The notes under the pieces: model-generated
What the model was told of the DNA's origin: nothing
The model's input: the letters and a program-made list of their open reading frames with translations, nothing else
The model's database searches: none
Source of the DNA: Nostocoides sp. Soil756
Lineage (GTDB): Bacteria; Actinomycetota; Actinomycetes; Actinomycetales; Dermatophilaceae
Reading direction: 5' to 3'
Length of the DNA: 64,000 bases
Assembly (NCBI RefSeq): GCF_001428065.1
Contig: NZ_LMSE01000002.1
Coordinates: 902,286 to 966,285 of the forward strand
Position numbers and translations under genes: made by a program
Part shown: piece by piece, positions 50,661 to 58,532 of the stretch
How the letters are laid out: each line of letters starts with the position of its first letter
Position numbering within the stretch: the first letter of the stretch is position 1

Positions 50661-52712
50661 GTGACGGGGAGCGTGGGCGAGGGCGAGCAGCTCGCCCTCG
50701 GCGTCCCCGGGTCCTCACCGCGCCGTCGCGCCGTCGGCGCCGATCCCACCACCACCGACCGCCCGGTGGTGCTGGTGCAGGTCGACAGCGGGCTGGCCCA
50801 CCTCGACCGCCCGTTCGAGTACTCCGTGCCCGAGTCCTGCGCGGCCGCGGCCGAAGCCGGGGTCCGGGTCAAGGTTCGTTTCGCCGGGCAGGACCTCGAC
50901 GGCTGGGTGCTCGAGCGTCGCGACGCCGCCCAGCACCCGGGCCGGCTGTCGCCTTTGCGCCGGGTGGTGTCGCCCGAGCCGGTGCTCACGCCCGAGGTGC
51001 TGCGGGCCGCCCGGAGCGTGGCGGCCCGCTACGCCGGCACCCTCGGCGACGTCCTGCGGCTCGCGGTGCCCCCACGGCACGCCCGGGCCGAGCAGGCGCT
51101 GGCCGCCGAGCCGCCCGAGCCCGCGGCCCTGCCCGCGCACGAGCCCCGCGCCTGGGTCCGGTACCCCGCCGGGCCGGCCTTCCTGGCCCACCTGCGCGAC
51201 GGCGGCGCGCCGCGGGCCTCGGTCCTGGCGCTGCCCACCGTCGCGCCGGAGGGCGCCTGGCCCGCCCTCGTGGCGGAGGCGACCCGGGCCGCCGTCGAGG
51301 CCGGGCGCGGCGTCGTCGTGGTCGTGCCCGACCACCGCGACGTGCGGCGGGTCGAGGGAGCCCTGCTCGCCGTGCTCGGCCCCGGGCGGCACACCCGCCT
51401 CACCGCCGACCAGGGGCCCCAGGCCCGCTACACCGCCTACCTCAAGGCCCTGCGCGGCCACGTGCCCGTGGTCGTCGGCACCCGGGCGGCCGCCTTCGCG
51501 CCGGTGCACGCTCTCGGCCTGGTCGTCTGGTGGGACGACGGCGACGACCTGCTCGAGGAGCCGCGGGCGCCCTACCCGCACGTGCGGGAGGTGCTGCTGG
51601 CCCGGGCCGAGCAGGAGGGCGCGGCCGTGCTCACCGCGGGTTTCACGCGCTCGGTGGCCGTGGCCGACCTGGTCGCCCGCGACGTGCTGACGGCGGTCGA
51701 CGCTCCACGGCCGGCCGTGCGCGCGGCCGTCGCCGCGGTGCGGGTGGCCGGCGAGGGCACCGACGTCGAGCGTGACCCGGCCGCGGCCGCCGCGCACCTG
51801 CCGAGCGTGGGCTGGCGGGTGGCCAAGGAGGCCCTGGCGTCCGGGCCGGTGCTGGTGCAGGTGCCGCGCCGGGGCTACCTGCCTTCGCTCTCGTGCCAGG
51901 ACTGCCGTCGGCCCGCCCGGTGCGTCGTGTGCGCCGGGCCGCTGGGGCTGCCCGGCCCCGCCGGGCCACCGGCGTGCCGCTGGTGCGGTCGGGTCGAGAC
52001 GGCCTTCTCGTGCCCCGCCTGCTCGGGGACGCGGCTGCGCTCGTCGGTGGTGGGGGCGCGGCGCACCGCCGAGGAGCTGGGCCGGGCCTTCCCCGGGGTG
52101 CCGGTCGAGCGCTCGGGGGCCGGGACCGTGCTCGACACCGTGGCCGGGGGCTCGCGTCTGGTCGTCTCGACGCCGGGCGCCGAGCCGGTGGCCGAGGGCG
52201 GGTACGCCGCCGCCCTGCTCCTCGACGCGTGGGCCCTGCTCGACCGCCCCACCCTCGACGCGGGGGAGGAGGCACTGCGCCGCTGGAATGCCGCGGTCGC
52301 CCTGGTGCGCCCGGCCTCCGAGGGGGGGCGGGTCGTGCTGGCCGGGGCCCCGACCCACGTGTCGGTGCCGGCCGTCGAGGCGCTGGTGCGCTGGGACCCG
52401 GCCTGGTTCGCCGGCCGTGAGCTCGACGAGCGGCGCGAGCTGTCGCTGCCCCCCACCGCGCGGCTGGCCGCGCTCACCGGCTCGCGGGCGAGCGTGACGG
52501 CGGCCCTGGCCGAGCTCGAGCCGCTGGTGCCTGCCACCGTGCTCGGGCCCCTGCCCCAGGGCGCCGACCGCTGGCGGGCCCTCCTCACGGCTTCCGTCGA
52601 CGACGGGCCCGTGCTGGCGCGCGAGCTCGCGGCCCTGAAGGCCCGGGCCTCGGCCCGCAAGGAGCCCGACCCCGTCACGGTGCGCGTCGACCCCCGCGAC
52701 CCGGCGTCCTGA
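50661..52712 (+). CDS. priA: PriA-like primosomal protein without a recognisable helicase motor
   Basis: A 683-residue protein. The N-terminal DNA-binding domain includes RPFEYSVPESCAAAAEAGVRVKV and LDGWVLE. The zinc-binding region has four CxxC pairs (CQDC, CVVC, CRWC, CPAC) around residues 412-455. Walker A (GKT/S) cannot be found; the corresponding segment reads GRGVVVVVPDHRDVRR, and DEAH is replaced by WWDDGDD. This agrees with the known loss of helicase motifs in actinobacterial PriA. It may therefore act as a loader or structural factor only. Confidence 0.9.
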   Translation: MTGSVGEGEQLALGVPGSSPRRRAVGADPTTTDRPVVLVQVDSGLAHLDRPFEYSVPESCAAAAEAGVRVKVRFAGQDLDGWVLERRDAAQHPGRLSPLRRVVSPEPVLTPEVLRAARSVAARYAGTLGDVLRLAVPPRHARAEQALAAEPPEPAALPAHEPRAWVRYPAGPAFLAHLRDGGAPRASVLALPTVAPEGAWPALVAEATRAAVEAGRGVVVVVPDHRDVRRVEGALLAVLGPGRHTRLTADQGPQARYTAYLKALRGHVPVVVGTRAAAFAPVHALGLVVWWDDGDDLLEEPRAPYPHVREVLLARAEQEGAAVLTAGFTRSVAVADLVARDVLTAVDAPRPAVRAAVAAVRVAGEGTDVERDPAAAAAHLPSVGWRVAKEALASGPVLVQVPRRGYLPSLSCQDCRRPARCVVCAGPLGLPGPAGPPACRWCGRVETAFSCPACSGTRLRSSVVGARRTAEELGRAFPGVPVERSGAGTVLDTVAGGSRLVVSTPGAEPVAEGGYAAALLLDAWALLDRPTLDAGEEALRRWNAAVALVRPASEGGRVVLAGAPTHVSVPAVEALVRWDPAWFAGRELDERRELSLPPTARLAALTGSRASVTAALAELEPLVPATVLGPLPQGADRWRALLTASVDDGPVLARELAALKARASARKEPDPVTVRVDPRDPAS

Positions 52713-52734
52713 GTGGGCCCGCCCGGGTCCCACC

Positions 52735-52740
52735 TAGACT
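52735..52740 (+). promoter_or_regulatory. -10 element (TAGACT), leaderless-type, for fmt
   Basis: TAGACT, six nt, then GTG 52747, located just past the priA stop. Confidence 0.5.
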
Positions 52741-52746
52741 CGCCGG

Positions 52747-53685
52747 GTGCGACTCGTCCTGGCCGGAACCCCCGACACCGCGGTCCCGTCGCTGCGGGCC
52801 CTGCTCGCCTCGCGCCACGAGGTCGCCGCCGTCGTCACGCGGCCGGACGCCCGCGCCGGCCGCGGTCGCACGCTGGTGGCCTCGCCCGTCAAGCAGGTGG
52901 CGCTCGAGCACGGGCTCGAGGTGCTGACCCCCGACCGCCCACGCGACCCCGACTTCCTCGACCGCCTGCGGGTCATCGCCCCGGACTGCTGCCCGGTCGT
53001 CGCGTACGGGGCGCTGCTGCCCCGGGTCGCCCTCGACGTGCCCGCCCACGGCTGGGTCAACCTGCACTTCTCGCTGCTGCCGGCGTGGCGCGGCGCCGCC
53101 CCCGTACAACGCGCCCTGATGGCCGGCGACGAGGTCACCGGAGCCAGCACCTTCGTCATCGACGAGGGCCTCGACACCGGCCCGGTCCTCGGAGCCGTCA
53201 CCGAGACCGTCCGCCCCGACGACACTGCCGGGACCCTGCTGGGCCGCCTGGCCGAGACGGGGGCGGGGCTCCTGGTGGCCACCATGGACGGGCTGGACGA
53301 CGGGTCCCTGGTCGCGGTGCCCCAGCCGGCCGACGGCGTCAGCCATGCGCCCAAGCTGACGACCGACGAGGCCGCGGTCCGCTGGGCCCTGCCGGCGCAC
53401 GTCGTCGACCGGCAGGTGCGGGGCTGCACCCCCAACCCCGGCGCCTGGAGCACCTTCCGCGGGGAACGGCTCGGCATCGGGCCGTTCGCGCCCGCCGCCG
53501 GCCTCCCGGCCGATCTGCCCGCGCTCGCACCTGGCGGTCTCCACGCCACCAAGCGGGCAGTCCTGGTCGGCACCGCGTCCGGCCCGGTCGTCCTGGGACA
53601 GGTGCGGCCAGCGGGCAAGAAGGCGATGCCGGCGGCCGACTGGGCCCGTGGTGTGCGCGTGGCCGAGGGCGAGACCCTGGGGTGA
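52747..53685 (+). CDS. fmt: Methionyl-tRNA formyltransferase
   Basis: A 312-residue enzyme formylating initiator Met-tRNA. The N-terminal formyltransferase domain shows [18 protein letters not shown], the folate loop [22 protein letters not shown] (with the catalytic His and the SLLPxWRG motif) and the Asp in [13 protein letters not shown]. The C-terminal OB-like domain ends near residue 300. The start is fixed by TAGACT six nt upstream. def is not seen nearby. It is convergent with a DinB-fold gene. Confidence 0.96.
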   Translation: MRLVLAGTPDTAVPSLRALLASRHEVAAVVTRPDARAGRGRTLVASPVKQVALEHGLEVLTPDRPRDPDFLDRLRVIAPDCCPVVAYGALLPRVALDVPAHGWVNLHFSLLPAWRGAAPVQRALMAGDEVTGASTFVIDEGLDTGPVLGAVTETVRPDDTAGTLLGRLAETGAGLLVATMDGLDDGSLVAVPQPADGVSHAPKLTTDEAAVRWALPAHVVDRQVRGCTPNPGAWSTFRGERLGIGPFAPAAGLPADLPALAPGGLHATKRAVLVGTASGPVVLGQVRPAGKKAMPAADWARGVRVAEGETLG

Positions 53686-53695
53686 GCGCGGCCCG

Positions 53696-54370
53696 TCACT
53701 CGCCGGGCAGGGGTTCCGTGGGGAGCGGGCCCAGACCGGCGAACCCCGCCAGGTAGGGCTCGACGTCGCCGCGGACGACCCAGCCGCGCAGTTGGTCCTC
53801 GGTGCGGCGGGCGGTGAGCGCCCGGAAGAGGTCGAACGCGGGGGCGCGCAGCACGGTCGCGGCGTCGTCGTCCGCGCCGTGCGACACCCAGCGACGATCG
53901 CCGGCATCGAGGAGGATCGGGGGGAGGTCGGCGACGGCGGCCCGCCAGCGGCCCAGCATCCGCTCGCGCACGGCATCGAGCCCGGGGACGTCGCGGGCGC
54001 CCGGCACCCCCAGCGCCCCCCGGAGGTCGTGCTCGTGGATGACGACGTCGCCGAGCGGGCGGGTGCCGTTGAGGCGCATCCAGTCGACGAGGTCGGGGGC
54101 CAGCGAGCGCCACTCGCGCACCAGGGCGCTCGCCGGGCGCCCGCGGCGCGCCTCGACCTGCGCCTGGGTCCAGGCGGCGTGGTGGTCGTCGGGCTCGTCG
54201 CCGGCCAGCACGTCGGCGCCCAGACCGACCATGTGCGAGAGCAGGTCGCGGGCGCTCCACGCCGGGGTGGCCGGCACGGTGACCGCCATCGCGTCGTCGC
54301 CGGCGTCGAGGACGAGGGCGCAGACGCGGTCGTGCGCGCGCCGCCACTCGCTGATGTCGTCCGGTGCCAT
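53696..54370 (-). CDS. Maleylpyruvate isomerase-like (DinB-fold) protein
   Basis: A 224-residue protein with the TIGR03083-type pattern. DDISEWRRAHDRVCALVLDA and PAWSARDLLSHMVGLGADVL give the metal-binding helices, RPLGDVVIHEHDLRGALG the second His site, and DLFRALTARRTEDQLRGWV the C-terminal domain. Homologues include mycothiol-dependent maleylpyruvate isomerase, but nothing here indicates aromatic catabolism. ATG 54370 fits the conserved N-terminus. Its stop lies 10 nt from that of fmt. Confidence 0.85.
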   Translation of the reverse strand: MAPDDISEWRRAHDRVCALVLDAGDDAMAVTVPATPAWSARDLLSHMVGLGADVLAGDEPDDHHAAWTQAQVEARRGRPASALVREWRSLAPDLVDWMRLNGTRPLGDVVIHEHDLRGALGVPGARDVPGLDAVRERMLGRWRAAVADLPPILLDAGDRRWVSHGADDDAATVLRAPAFDLFRALTARRTEDQLRGWVVRGDVEPYLAGFAGLGPLPTEPLPGE

Positions 54371-54423
54371 GACGGCATCACAGCACATCGGCGGCACCGG
54401 CGGCACCCGAGGTTGTCGGCCGG

Positions 54424-55254
54424 TCAGCGGCTCTCGAGCACCGCCAGGTCGCGCTCGGCGTAGCGGCGGTGCCACCACTCCTCGTTGAGGATGGTCAGGA
54501 GGCACTCGCGCACCGGGAACGAGACCGACTCCGGCCACCCGGGGCCCTCGACCGGCACGGTGTCCTCGGCGAGGCGCTCGTCGGTGAGCCCGTCGAGGAA
54601 GCGGCGCACCGACGCCATCCGGTCGTGGCGCAGGGCGAGGGCGGTGTCGAGGTCGGGGCGGGCGTCGGGGTCGTTGGGCACGCCCTCCATCGGGGGCGCT
54701 TCGGCCCACGGCAGCGACAGGGGGTGCCAGGGGGCGGGGTCGCCGAGGATCGCCCGCAGCAGCCAGCACTCGGTCGCCGACGACAGGTGGCGCAGGGTCT
54801 GGACGAAGGACCACTCGTCGTCGACGCTCTCGTGCAGCAGGGCCGGGTCGAGGCGGCGGGCCCGCTCGACGGTGCCGGCCCACAGCTCCTCGACCACGTC
54901 CCAGGCGTGCCGGAAGCCCGCGGCATCCGTGGGCCGCATGGCGGCGTGGTCGGGGTACCGGCGGTCGAGCTCGGCCTCGACGAGGGGGCCGACGTCGATG
55001 CCGTTGACGGTCAGGCCCTCGACCTCGCCGCTGATCTCGACCCCCTGCAGCCACGAGCCGCGGATGACGACGTCGGCCAGCAGCACGTCGCGCAGCCGCA
55101 GGCCGGTGAGGTTGACCGACGTGGCGCTGGCGCCGACGAGCCGGACGTCGCGGGCCCGGGCGTCGGTGAGGTCGACCTCGTGGGCGGTGACGCCGCGCAG
55201 CAGCACGCGCTCGGCGGAGGATCCGGACAGGTCGAGGTCGCGGTGGTCGCTCAT
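54424..55254 (-). CDS. DinB-fold protein with N-terminal pentapeptide-like beta-helix
   Basis: A 276-residue two-part protein. Residues about 7-85 repeat a five-residue pattern (LDLSGSSAERVLLRGVTAHE, then VDLTDARARDVRLVGASA) typical of a right-handed pentapeptide helix. Residues about 110-270 are a DinB-type four-helix bundle (HAWDVVEELWAGTVERA, TLRHLSSATECWLLRAIL, LNEEWWHRRYAERDL). ATG 55254 is preceded by TACCCT seven nt upstream. Related fusions are seen in actinobacteria; activity is unknown. It is divergent from rsmB. Confidence 0.8.
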   Translation of the reverse strand: MSDHRDLDLSGSSAERVLLRGVTAHEVDLTDARARDVRLVGASATSVNLTGLRLRDVLLADVVIRGSWLQGVEISGEVEGLTVNGIDVGPLVEAELDRRYPDHAAMRPTDAAGFRHAWDVVEELWAGTVERARRLDPALLHESVDDEWSFVQTLRHLSSATECWLLRAILGDPAPWHPLSLPWAEAPPMEGVPNDPDARPDLDTALALRHDRMASVRRFLDGLTDERLAEDTVPVEGPGWPESVSFPVRECLLTILNEEWWHRRYAERDLAVLESR

Positions 55255-55261
55255 GCGCGTC

Positions 55262-55267
55262 AGGGTA
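55262..55267 (-). promoter_or_regulatory. -10 element (TACCCT), leaderless-type
   Basis: On the minus strand TACCCT is followed by seven nt and ATG 55254. Confidence 0.5.
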
Positions 55268-55333
55268 GGGGTCGATCCGGACAGCGGGCGTCCGGAACGC
55301 CGGGTCCGCGCTGGGCCGGGCGGACGGCGGACG

Positions 55334-55411
55334 CCGCGAGACCCCGGTTCGTCAGCGAGACCCCGGTTCCGAGCCGGGGTCTCGCGGACTTTTCGGGGTG
55401 ACCCCGAAAAG
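55334..55411. repeat. Cluster of inverted repeats: a 15-bp unit twice plus its inverse, and a 23-nt palindrome
   Basis: The unit GCGAGACCCCGGTTC occurs at 55336-55350 and 55355-55369, and its near-perfect inverse at 55371-55387. Just after, 55389-55411 is a perfect palindrome with 11-bp arms (CTTTTCGGGGT) around one G. It lies between the divergent DinB-fusion gene and rsmB. Mutually exclusive hairpins are possible. It resembles a dispersed intergenic repeat or operator cluster; no second copy is in the window. Confidence 0.65.
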
Positions 55412-55445
55412 CCGAGGCGGGTGGGACGGGCGCGCCGCGGGCCGT

Positions 55446-55451
55446 TAGCCT
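55446..55451 (+). promoter_or_regulatory. -10 element (TAGCCT), leaderless-type, for rsmB
   Basis: TAGCCT, six nt, then GTG 55458; downstream of the palindrome cluster by 35 nt, so a protein bound there could affect it. Confidence 0.5.
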
Positions 55452-55457
55452 CGGCGG

Positions 55458-56945
55458 GTGCCCGACCGCCCCGACCGACCCACCGGCAGCGGCCCCCGCC
55501 GCCGCTCCGTCACCACCCCGGCGCAGCGCACCCGCCGCGCCGAGCCGACCCGCTTCGCCGCCTACCAGCTGCTGCGCGCCGTCGCCGACGGGGCGTACGC
55601 CAACCTCGAGATGCCGCAGGTCATCCGCGCCCGGCGCCTCGACCCCCGCGACGCCGCCTTCGCCACCGAGCTGGCGTTCGGCACCATCCGCTGGCAGGGG
55701 CTCTACGACGCCGTCATCGCCGTCGCCGCCGACCGCCCCGTCGAGCGCATCGACCCCGAGATCCTCGACGTGCTGCGGCTCGGCGTGCACCAGCTGCTCG
55801 GGATGCGGGTGCCGGCCCACGCCGCCGCCGACCAGACCGTGGGCCTCGCCCGCACCGTCGTCGGGCAGGGGGCGTCGGGGCTGGTCAACGCCGTCCTGCG
55901 CCGCACCGGCGAGCGCTCGCTGGAGGAGTGGACCGAGGCGGTGACGCCCGCCGGCGGGGGAGTGCCCGCGCTGGCCGTGCGGCACTCGCACCCCGAGTGG
56001 GTCGTCACCGCCCTGCGGGCCGCCCTGCTCGGCCACGGCCGCGCGACCGCCGACACCGTCGACGCCGAGCTGTCGGCCCTGCTGGCCGCCGACAACGTCC
56101 CGCCGCAGGTGCACCTCGTGGCGCGCCCCGGGCTGGTCGGGGTCGACGAGCTCGCCGCGGACGCCGACGCCGAGCCCAGCCCGGCCTCGGCCATCGGGGT
56201 GCGGCTGCGCAGCGGCGACCCCGGGCGCATCGCCGCCGTGCGCGACGGCCGCGCCGCCGTGCAGGACGAGGGCTCTCAGCACCTGGCGCTCGCGCTCGCG
56301 GCGGCCGAGGTCGGGCCCAACGTCCCCGCCCGCTGGCTCGACCTGTGCGCCGGGCCCGGCGGCAAGGCGGGCGTCCTCGCCGCCCTGGCGCTCGAGGCCG
56401 GGGCCGACCTGACCGCGGTCGAGGTCACCCCGCACCGGGCCGACCTCGTGCGTTCGACCCTGGCCCGCCTCACCGCCCGCGCCGAGGCGGCCGGCCACGT
56501 CGTCGAGGTCCGCACCGCCGACGGCCGTGAGGTCGGCGACGACGAGCCGGGCCGCTACGGGCGGGTGCTGGTCGACGCGCCCTGCACCGGGCTGGGCGCG
56601 CTGCGCCGCCGCCCCGAGGCCCGCTGGCGCCGCCGGCCGGCCGACCTGGCGACCCTCGGCCCGCTGCAGCGCTCCCTGCTCGCCTCCGCCCTCGACGCCG
56701 TCGCCCCCGGCGGGGTGGTCGCCTACGCCACCTGCAGCCCGCACGTGGCCGAGACCCGCTTCGTCGTCTCGGACGTACTGAAGAAGCGCGACGACGTCGA
56801 GCTCGTCGACGCGCGCCCCGTCCTGCGCGACGCCGCGGGGGAGCCGCTGCCCGACCTCGGCGACGGCCCCACGGTGCAGCTCTGGCCGCACGTCCACGGC
56901 ACCGACGCGATGTTCCTGGCCCTGCTGCGCAAGCGTCCGTCCTGA
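55458..56945 (+). CDS. rsmB: 16S rRNA (cytosine-5) methyltransferase RsmB (Sun/Fmu family)
   Basis: A 495-residue protein with an N-terminal NusB-like helical domain (about residues 20-180, ARRLDPRDAAFATELAFGTI) and a C-terminal SAM domain. The SAM loop is WLDLCAGPGGKAGVLAAL. The two catalytic Cys are in VDAPCTGLGALRR and AYATCSPHVAETR. It would make m5C967 of 16S rRNA by homology. It follows fmt and precedes rpe, the usual order. The TAGCCT element fixes the GTG start. Confidence 0.95.
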   Translation: MPDRPDRPTGSGPRRRSVTTPAQRTRRAEPTRFAAYQLLRAVADGAYANLEMPQVIRARRLDPRDAAFATELAFGTIRWQGLYDAVIAVAADRPVERIDPEILDVLRLGVHQLLGMRVPAHAAADQTVGLARTVVGQGASGLVNAVLRRTGERSLEEWTEAVTPAGGGVPALAVRHSHPEWVVTALRAALLGHGRATADTVDAELSALLAADNVPPQVHLVARPGLVGVDELAADADAEPSPASAIGVRLRSGDPGRIAAVRDGRAAVQDEGSQHLALALAAAEVGPNVPARWLDLCAGPGGKAGVLAALALEAGADLTAVEVTPHRADLVRSTLARLTARAEAAGHVVEVRTADGREVGDDEPGRYGRVLVDAPCTGLGALRRRPEARWRRRPADLATLGPLQRSLLASALDAVAPGGVVAYATCSPHVAETRFVVSDVLKKRDDVELVDARPVLRDAAGEPLPDLGDGPTVQLWPHVHGTDAMFLALLRKRPS

Positions 56946-56962
56946 CCACGCCGGCCTCTCGC

Positions 56963-56968
56963 TAGGGT
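56963..56968 (+). promoter_or_regulatory. -10 element (TAGGGT), leaderless-type, for rpe
   Basis: TAGGGT, seven nt, then GTG 56976. It starts 18 nt after the rsmB stop. Confidence 0.5.
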
Positions 56969-56975
56969 GGCGCCC

Positions 56976-57632
56976 GTGCAGATCTCGCCCTCGATCCTGG
57001 CCTCCGACTTCGCGAACCTCCAGTCCGAGCTCGAGGCCATCGCCACGGCCGACTGGGCCCACGTCGACGTCATGGACAACCACTTCGTGCCCAACCTGAC
57101 CCTGGGGCTGGCGGTGGTCGAGGCGCTGCTGAAGGTCTCGCCCGTCCCGCTCGACTGCCACCTGATGATCGACGACCCCGACCGCTGGGCGCCCGGCTAC
57201 GCCGAGGCCGGCGCGGGGTCGGTCACCTTCCACGTCGAGGCCGCCGCCGACCCCGTGGCCACCGCCCGCGCCATCCGGGCGGCCGGGGCACGGGCGGCCT
57301 TCGCCGTCAAGCCCGGCACCGACTTCGCGCCTTACGAGGAGCTGCTGCCCGAGGTCGACATGGTCCTGGTCATGACGGTCGAGCCCGGCTTCGGCGGCCA
57401 GTCGTTCATGGCCGACCAGATGCCCAAGGTGCGCCAGGTCCGCGAGGCGGTCCGCCGGCACGGCGGCGAGATCTGGGTGCAGGTCGACGGCGGGGTCGCC
57501 GCCGACACCATCGAGCAGTGTGCCGAGGCGGGCGCCGACGTGTTCGTCGCCGGGTCGGCCGTCTACGGCAAGGACTCGGTCCCGGGCGCCATCGCCGACC
57601 TGCGGGCCCTGGCCCTGCGGCACCGACACTGA
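56976..57632 (+). CDS. rpe: Ribulose-phosphate 3-epimerase
   Basis: A 218-residue TIM-barrel enzyme interconverting ribulose-5-P and xylulose-5-P. Signatures are [13 protein letters not shown], the catalytic Asp in [37 protein letters not shown] and [10 protein letters not shown]. The GTG at 56976 is used rather than one nine nt earlier, because that one lies inside the -10 element. The following pentapeptide gene starts three nt after the stop. Confidence 0.96.
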   Translation: MQISPSILASDFANLQSELEAIATADWAHVDVMDNHFVPNLTLGLAVVEALLKVSPVPLDCHLMIDDPDRWAPGYAEAGAGSVTFHVEAAADPVATARAIRAAGARAAFAVKPGTDFAPYEELLPEVDMVLVMTVEPGFGGQSFMADQMPKVRQVREAVRRHGGEIWVQVDGGVAADTIEQCAEAGADVFVAGSAVYGKDSVPGAIADLRALALRHRH

Positions 57633-57634
57633 CC

Positions 57635-58246
57635 GTGGCCTCGCTGGTCGAGCGCCTCGCCGGCAGCGGGGGCTACGCGGCCGACCTCGACCTCACCGAG
57701 GGGCTCGCCCCGGGGGAGGTCCTCGAGGGTGTCGAGCTCGAGGGGTGCCGGCTCGACGGGTGCGTCCTCGAGAAGGCGGTGCTGCGCGACTGCATCCTCA
57801 CCGACTGCACCCTCACGGGGTGCAACCTGTCGATGGTCGATCTCACCGGCACGCGCTTCACCGACTGCCGGTTCGTCGACTGCAAGGCGCTCGGGGTCGT
57901 GTGGTCCCGGGCGGCGGTCGCGCCGCTGTCGACCCGGCCGTGGGACTTCGAGCGTTGCCGCCTCGACCTCGGCTCGTTCCGCGACGTGGCCGCGGTGGGT
58001 GCCCGCTTCGCCGACTGCTCGCTGCGCGAGGTCGACCTCGCCGGGGCCGACCTGCGCCGCGCCGACCTCGGTGGATGCGACCTCGGCGGGGCCACCGTCG
58101 CCGGCACCGACCTGCGCGAGGCCAGCCTGCTCGGGGCGCAGGCCTACTCCATCGACCCGGCGGAGAACCGGGTGCGCGGGATGCGCATCGACGCCGGTGC
58201 GGCCGCCGGCATCCTGCGGGCCATGGGCCTGGTGGTCGAGGGCTGA
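57635..58246 (+). CDS. Pentapeptide-repeat protein (Qnr/MfpA-like fold)
   Basis: A 203-residue protein of tandem pentapeptides. Residues about 35-85 have coils such as ELEGCRLDGCVLEKAVLRDC and DCTLTGCNLSMVDLTGTRF, then an aromatic insertion (VVWSRAAVAPLS), and a second run LREVDLAGADLRRADLGGCD. The two-block layout with many Cys and Asp at coil corners resembles Qnr-type gyrase-protecting proteins. That role is inference and untested. GTG 57635 follows rpe by three nt, suggesting co-transcription. Confidence 0.85.
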   Translation: MASLVERLAGSGGYAADLDLTEGLAPGEVLEGVELEGCRLDGCVLEKAVLRDCILTDCTLTGCNLSMVDLTGTRFTDCRFVDCKALGVVWSRAAVAPLSTRPWDFERCRLDLGSFRDVAAVGARFADCSLREVDLAGADLRRADLGGCDLGGATVAGTDLREASLLGAQAYSIDPAENRVRGMRIDAGAAAGILRAMGLVVEG

Positions 58247-58270
58247 GCCCCTCGCCCAGCCCCGCGGGTG

Positions 58271-58276
58271 CATACT
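58271..58276 (+). promoter_or_regulatory. Possible -10 element of the rib operon (CATACT)
   Basis: CATACT lies just upstream of the first paired bases of the FMN riboswitch, at a suitable distance for a start near 58283. The first base deviates from TANNNT. Confidence 0.35.
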
Positions 58277-58283
58277 GGGCACA

Positions 58284-58400
58284 CGTGCTCCGGGGTCGGT
58301 GTAACTCCGAGCCGGCGGTGACAGTCCGCGACCCGACCGCAGCCAGCGGCCGGTTGACCTGGTGGAACTCCAGGACCGACGGTGAAAGTCCGGATGGTAG
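58284..58400 (+). ncRNA. FMN riboswitch (RFN element)
   Basis: Conserved RFN blocks are in order: TGCTCCGGGGTCGGTGTAAC, CCGAGCCGGCGGTGACAGTC, then CCGCGACCCG, a variable arm, and GGTGGAACTCCAGGACCGAC followed by GGTGAAAGTCCGGATGG. This is the FMN-sensing aptamer that lowers riboflavin-gene expression when FMN is high. It is directly upstream of ribD-ribE-ribBA-ribH-pnuC. The downstream stem at 58411 is the probable expression platform. Confidence 0.93.
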
Positions 58401-58410
58401 GCGCACGTGC

Positions 58411-58434
58411 CGATGGGACCCCTGGGTCCCGTCG
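58411..58434 (+). promoter_or_regulatory. GC-rich hairpin after the FMN aptamer (candidate expression platform)
   Basis: CGATGGGACCC and GGGTCCCGTCG pair almost perfectly around a very small loop, 10 nt after the aptamer. It could be a terminator without a U-tract or a Rho/pausing site. It is too far (about 100 nt) from the ribD start to mask its ribosome-binding site directly. Confidence 0.45.
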
Positions 58435-58532
58435 GTGGTCGTGGTGGTCGGCGTGCACCCGTGCGCCGCCGCCGTCGTCGACCATCCGCCCGGAGCCCGA
58501 CCGCAGACCGGTTCGAGGCACGAGGGCGAGAG

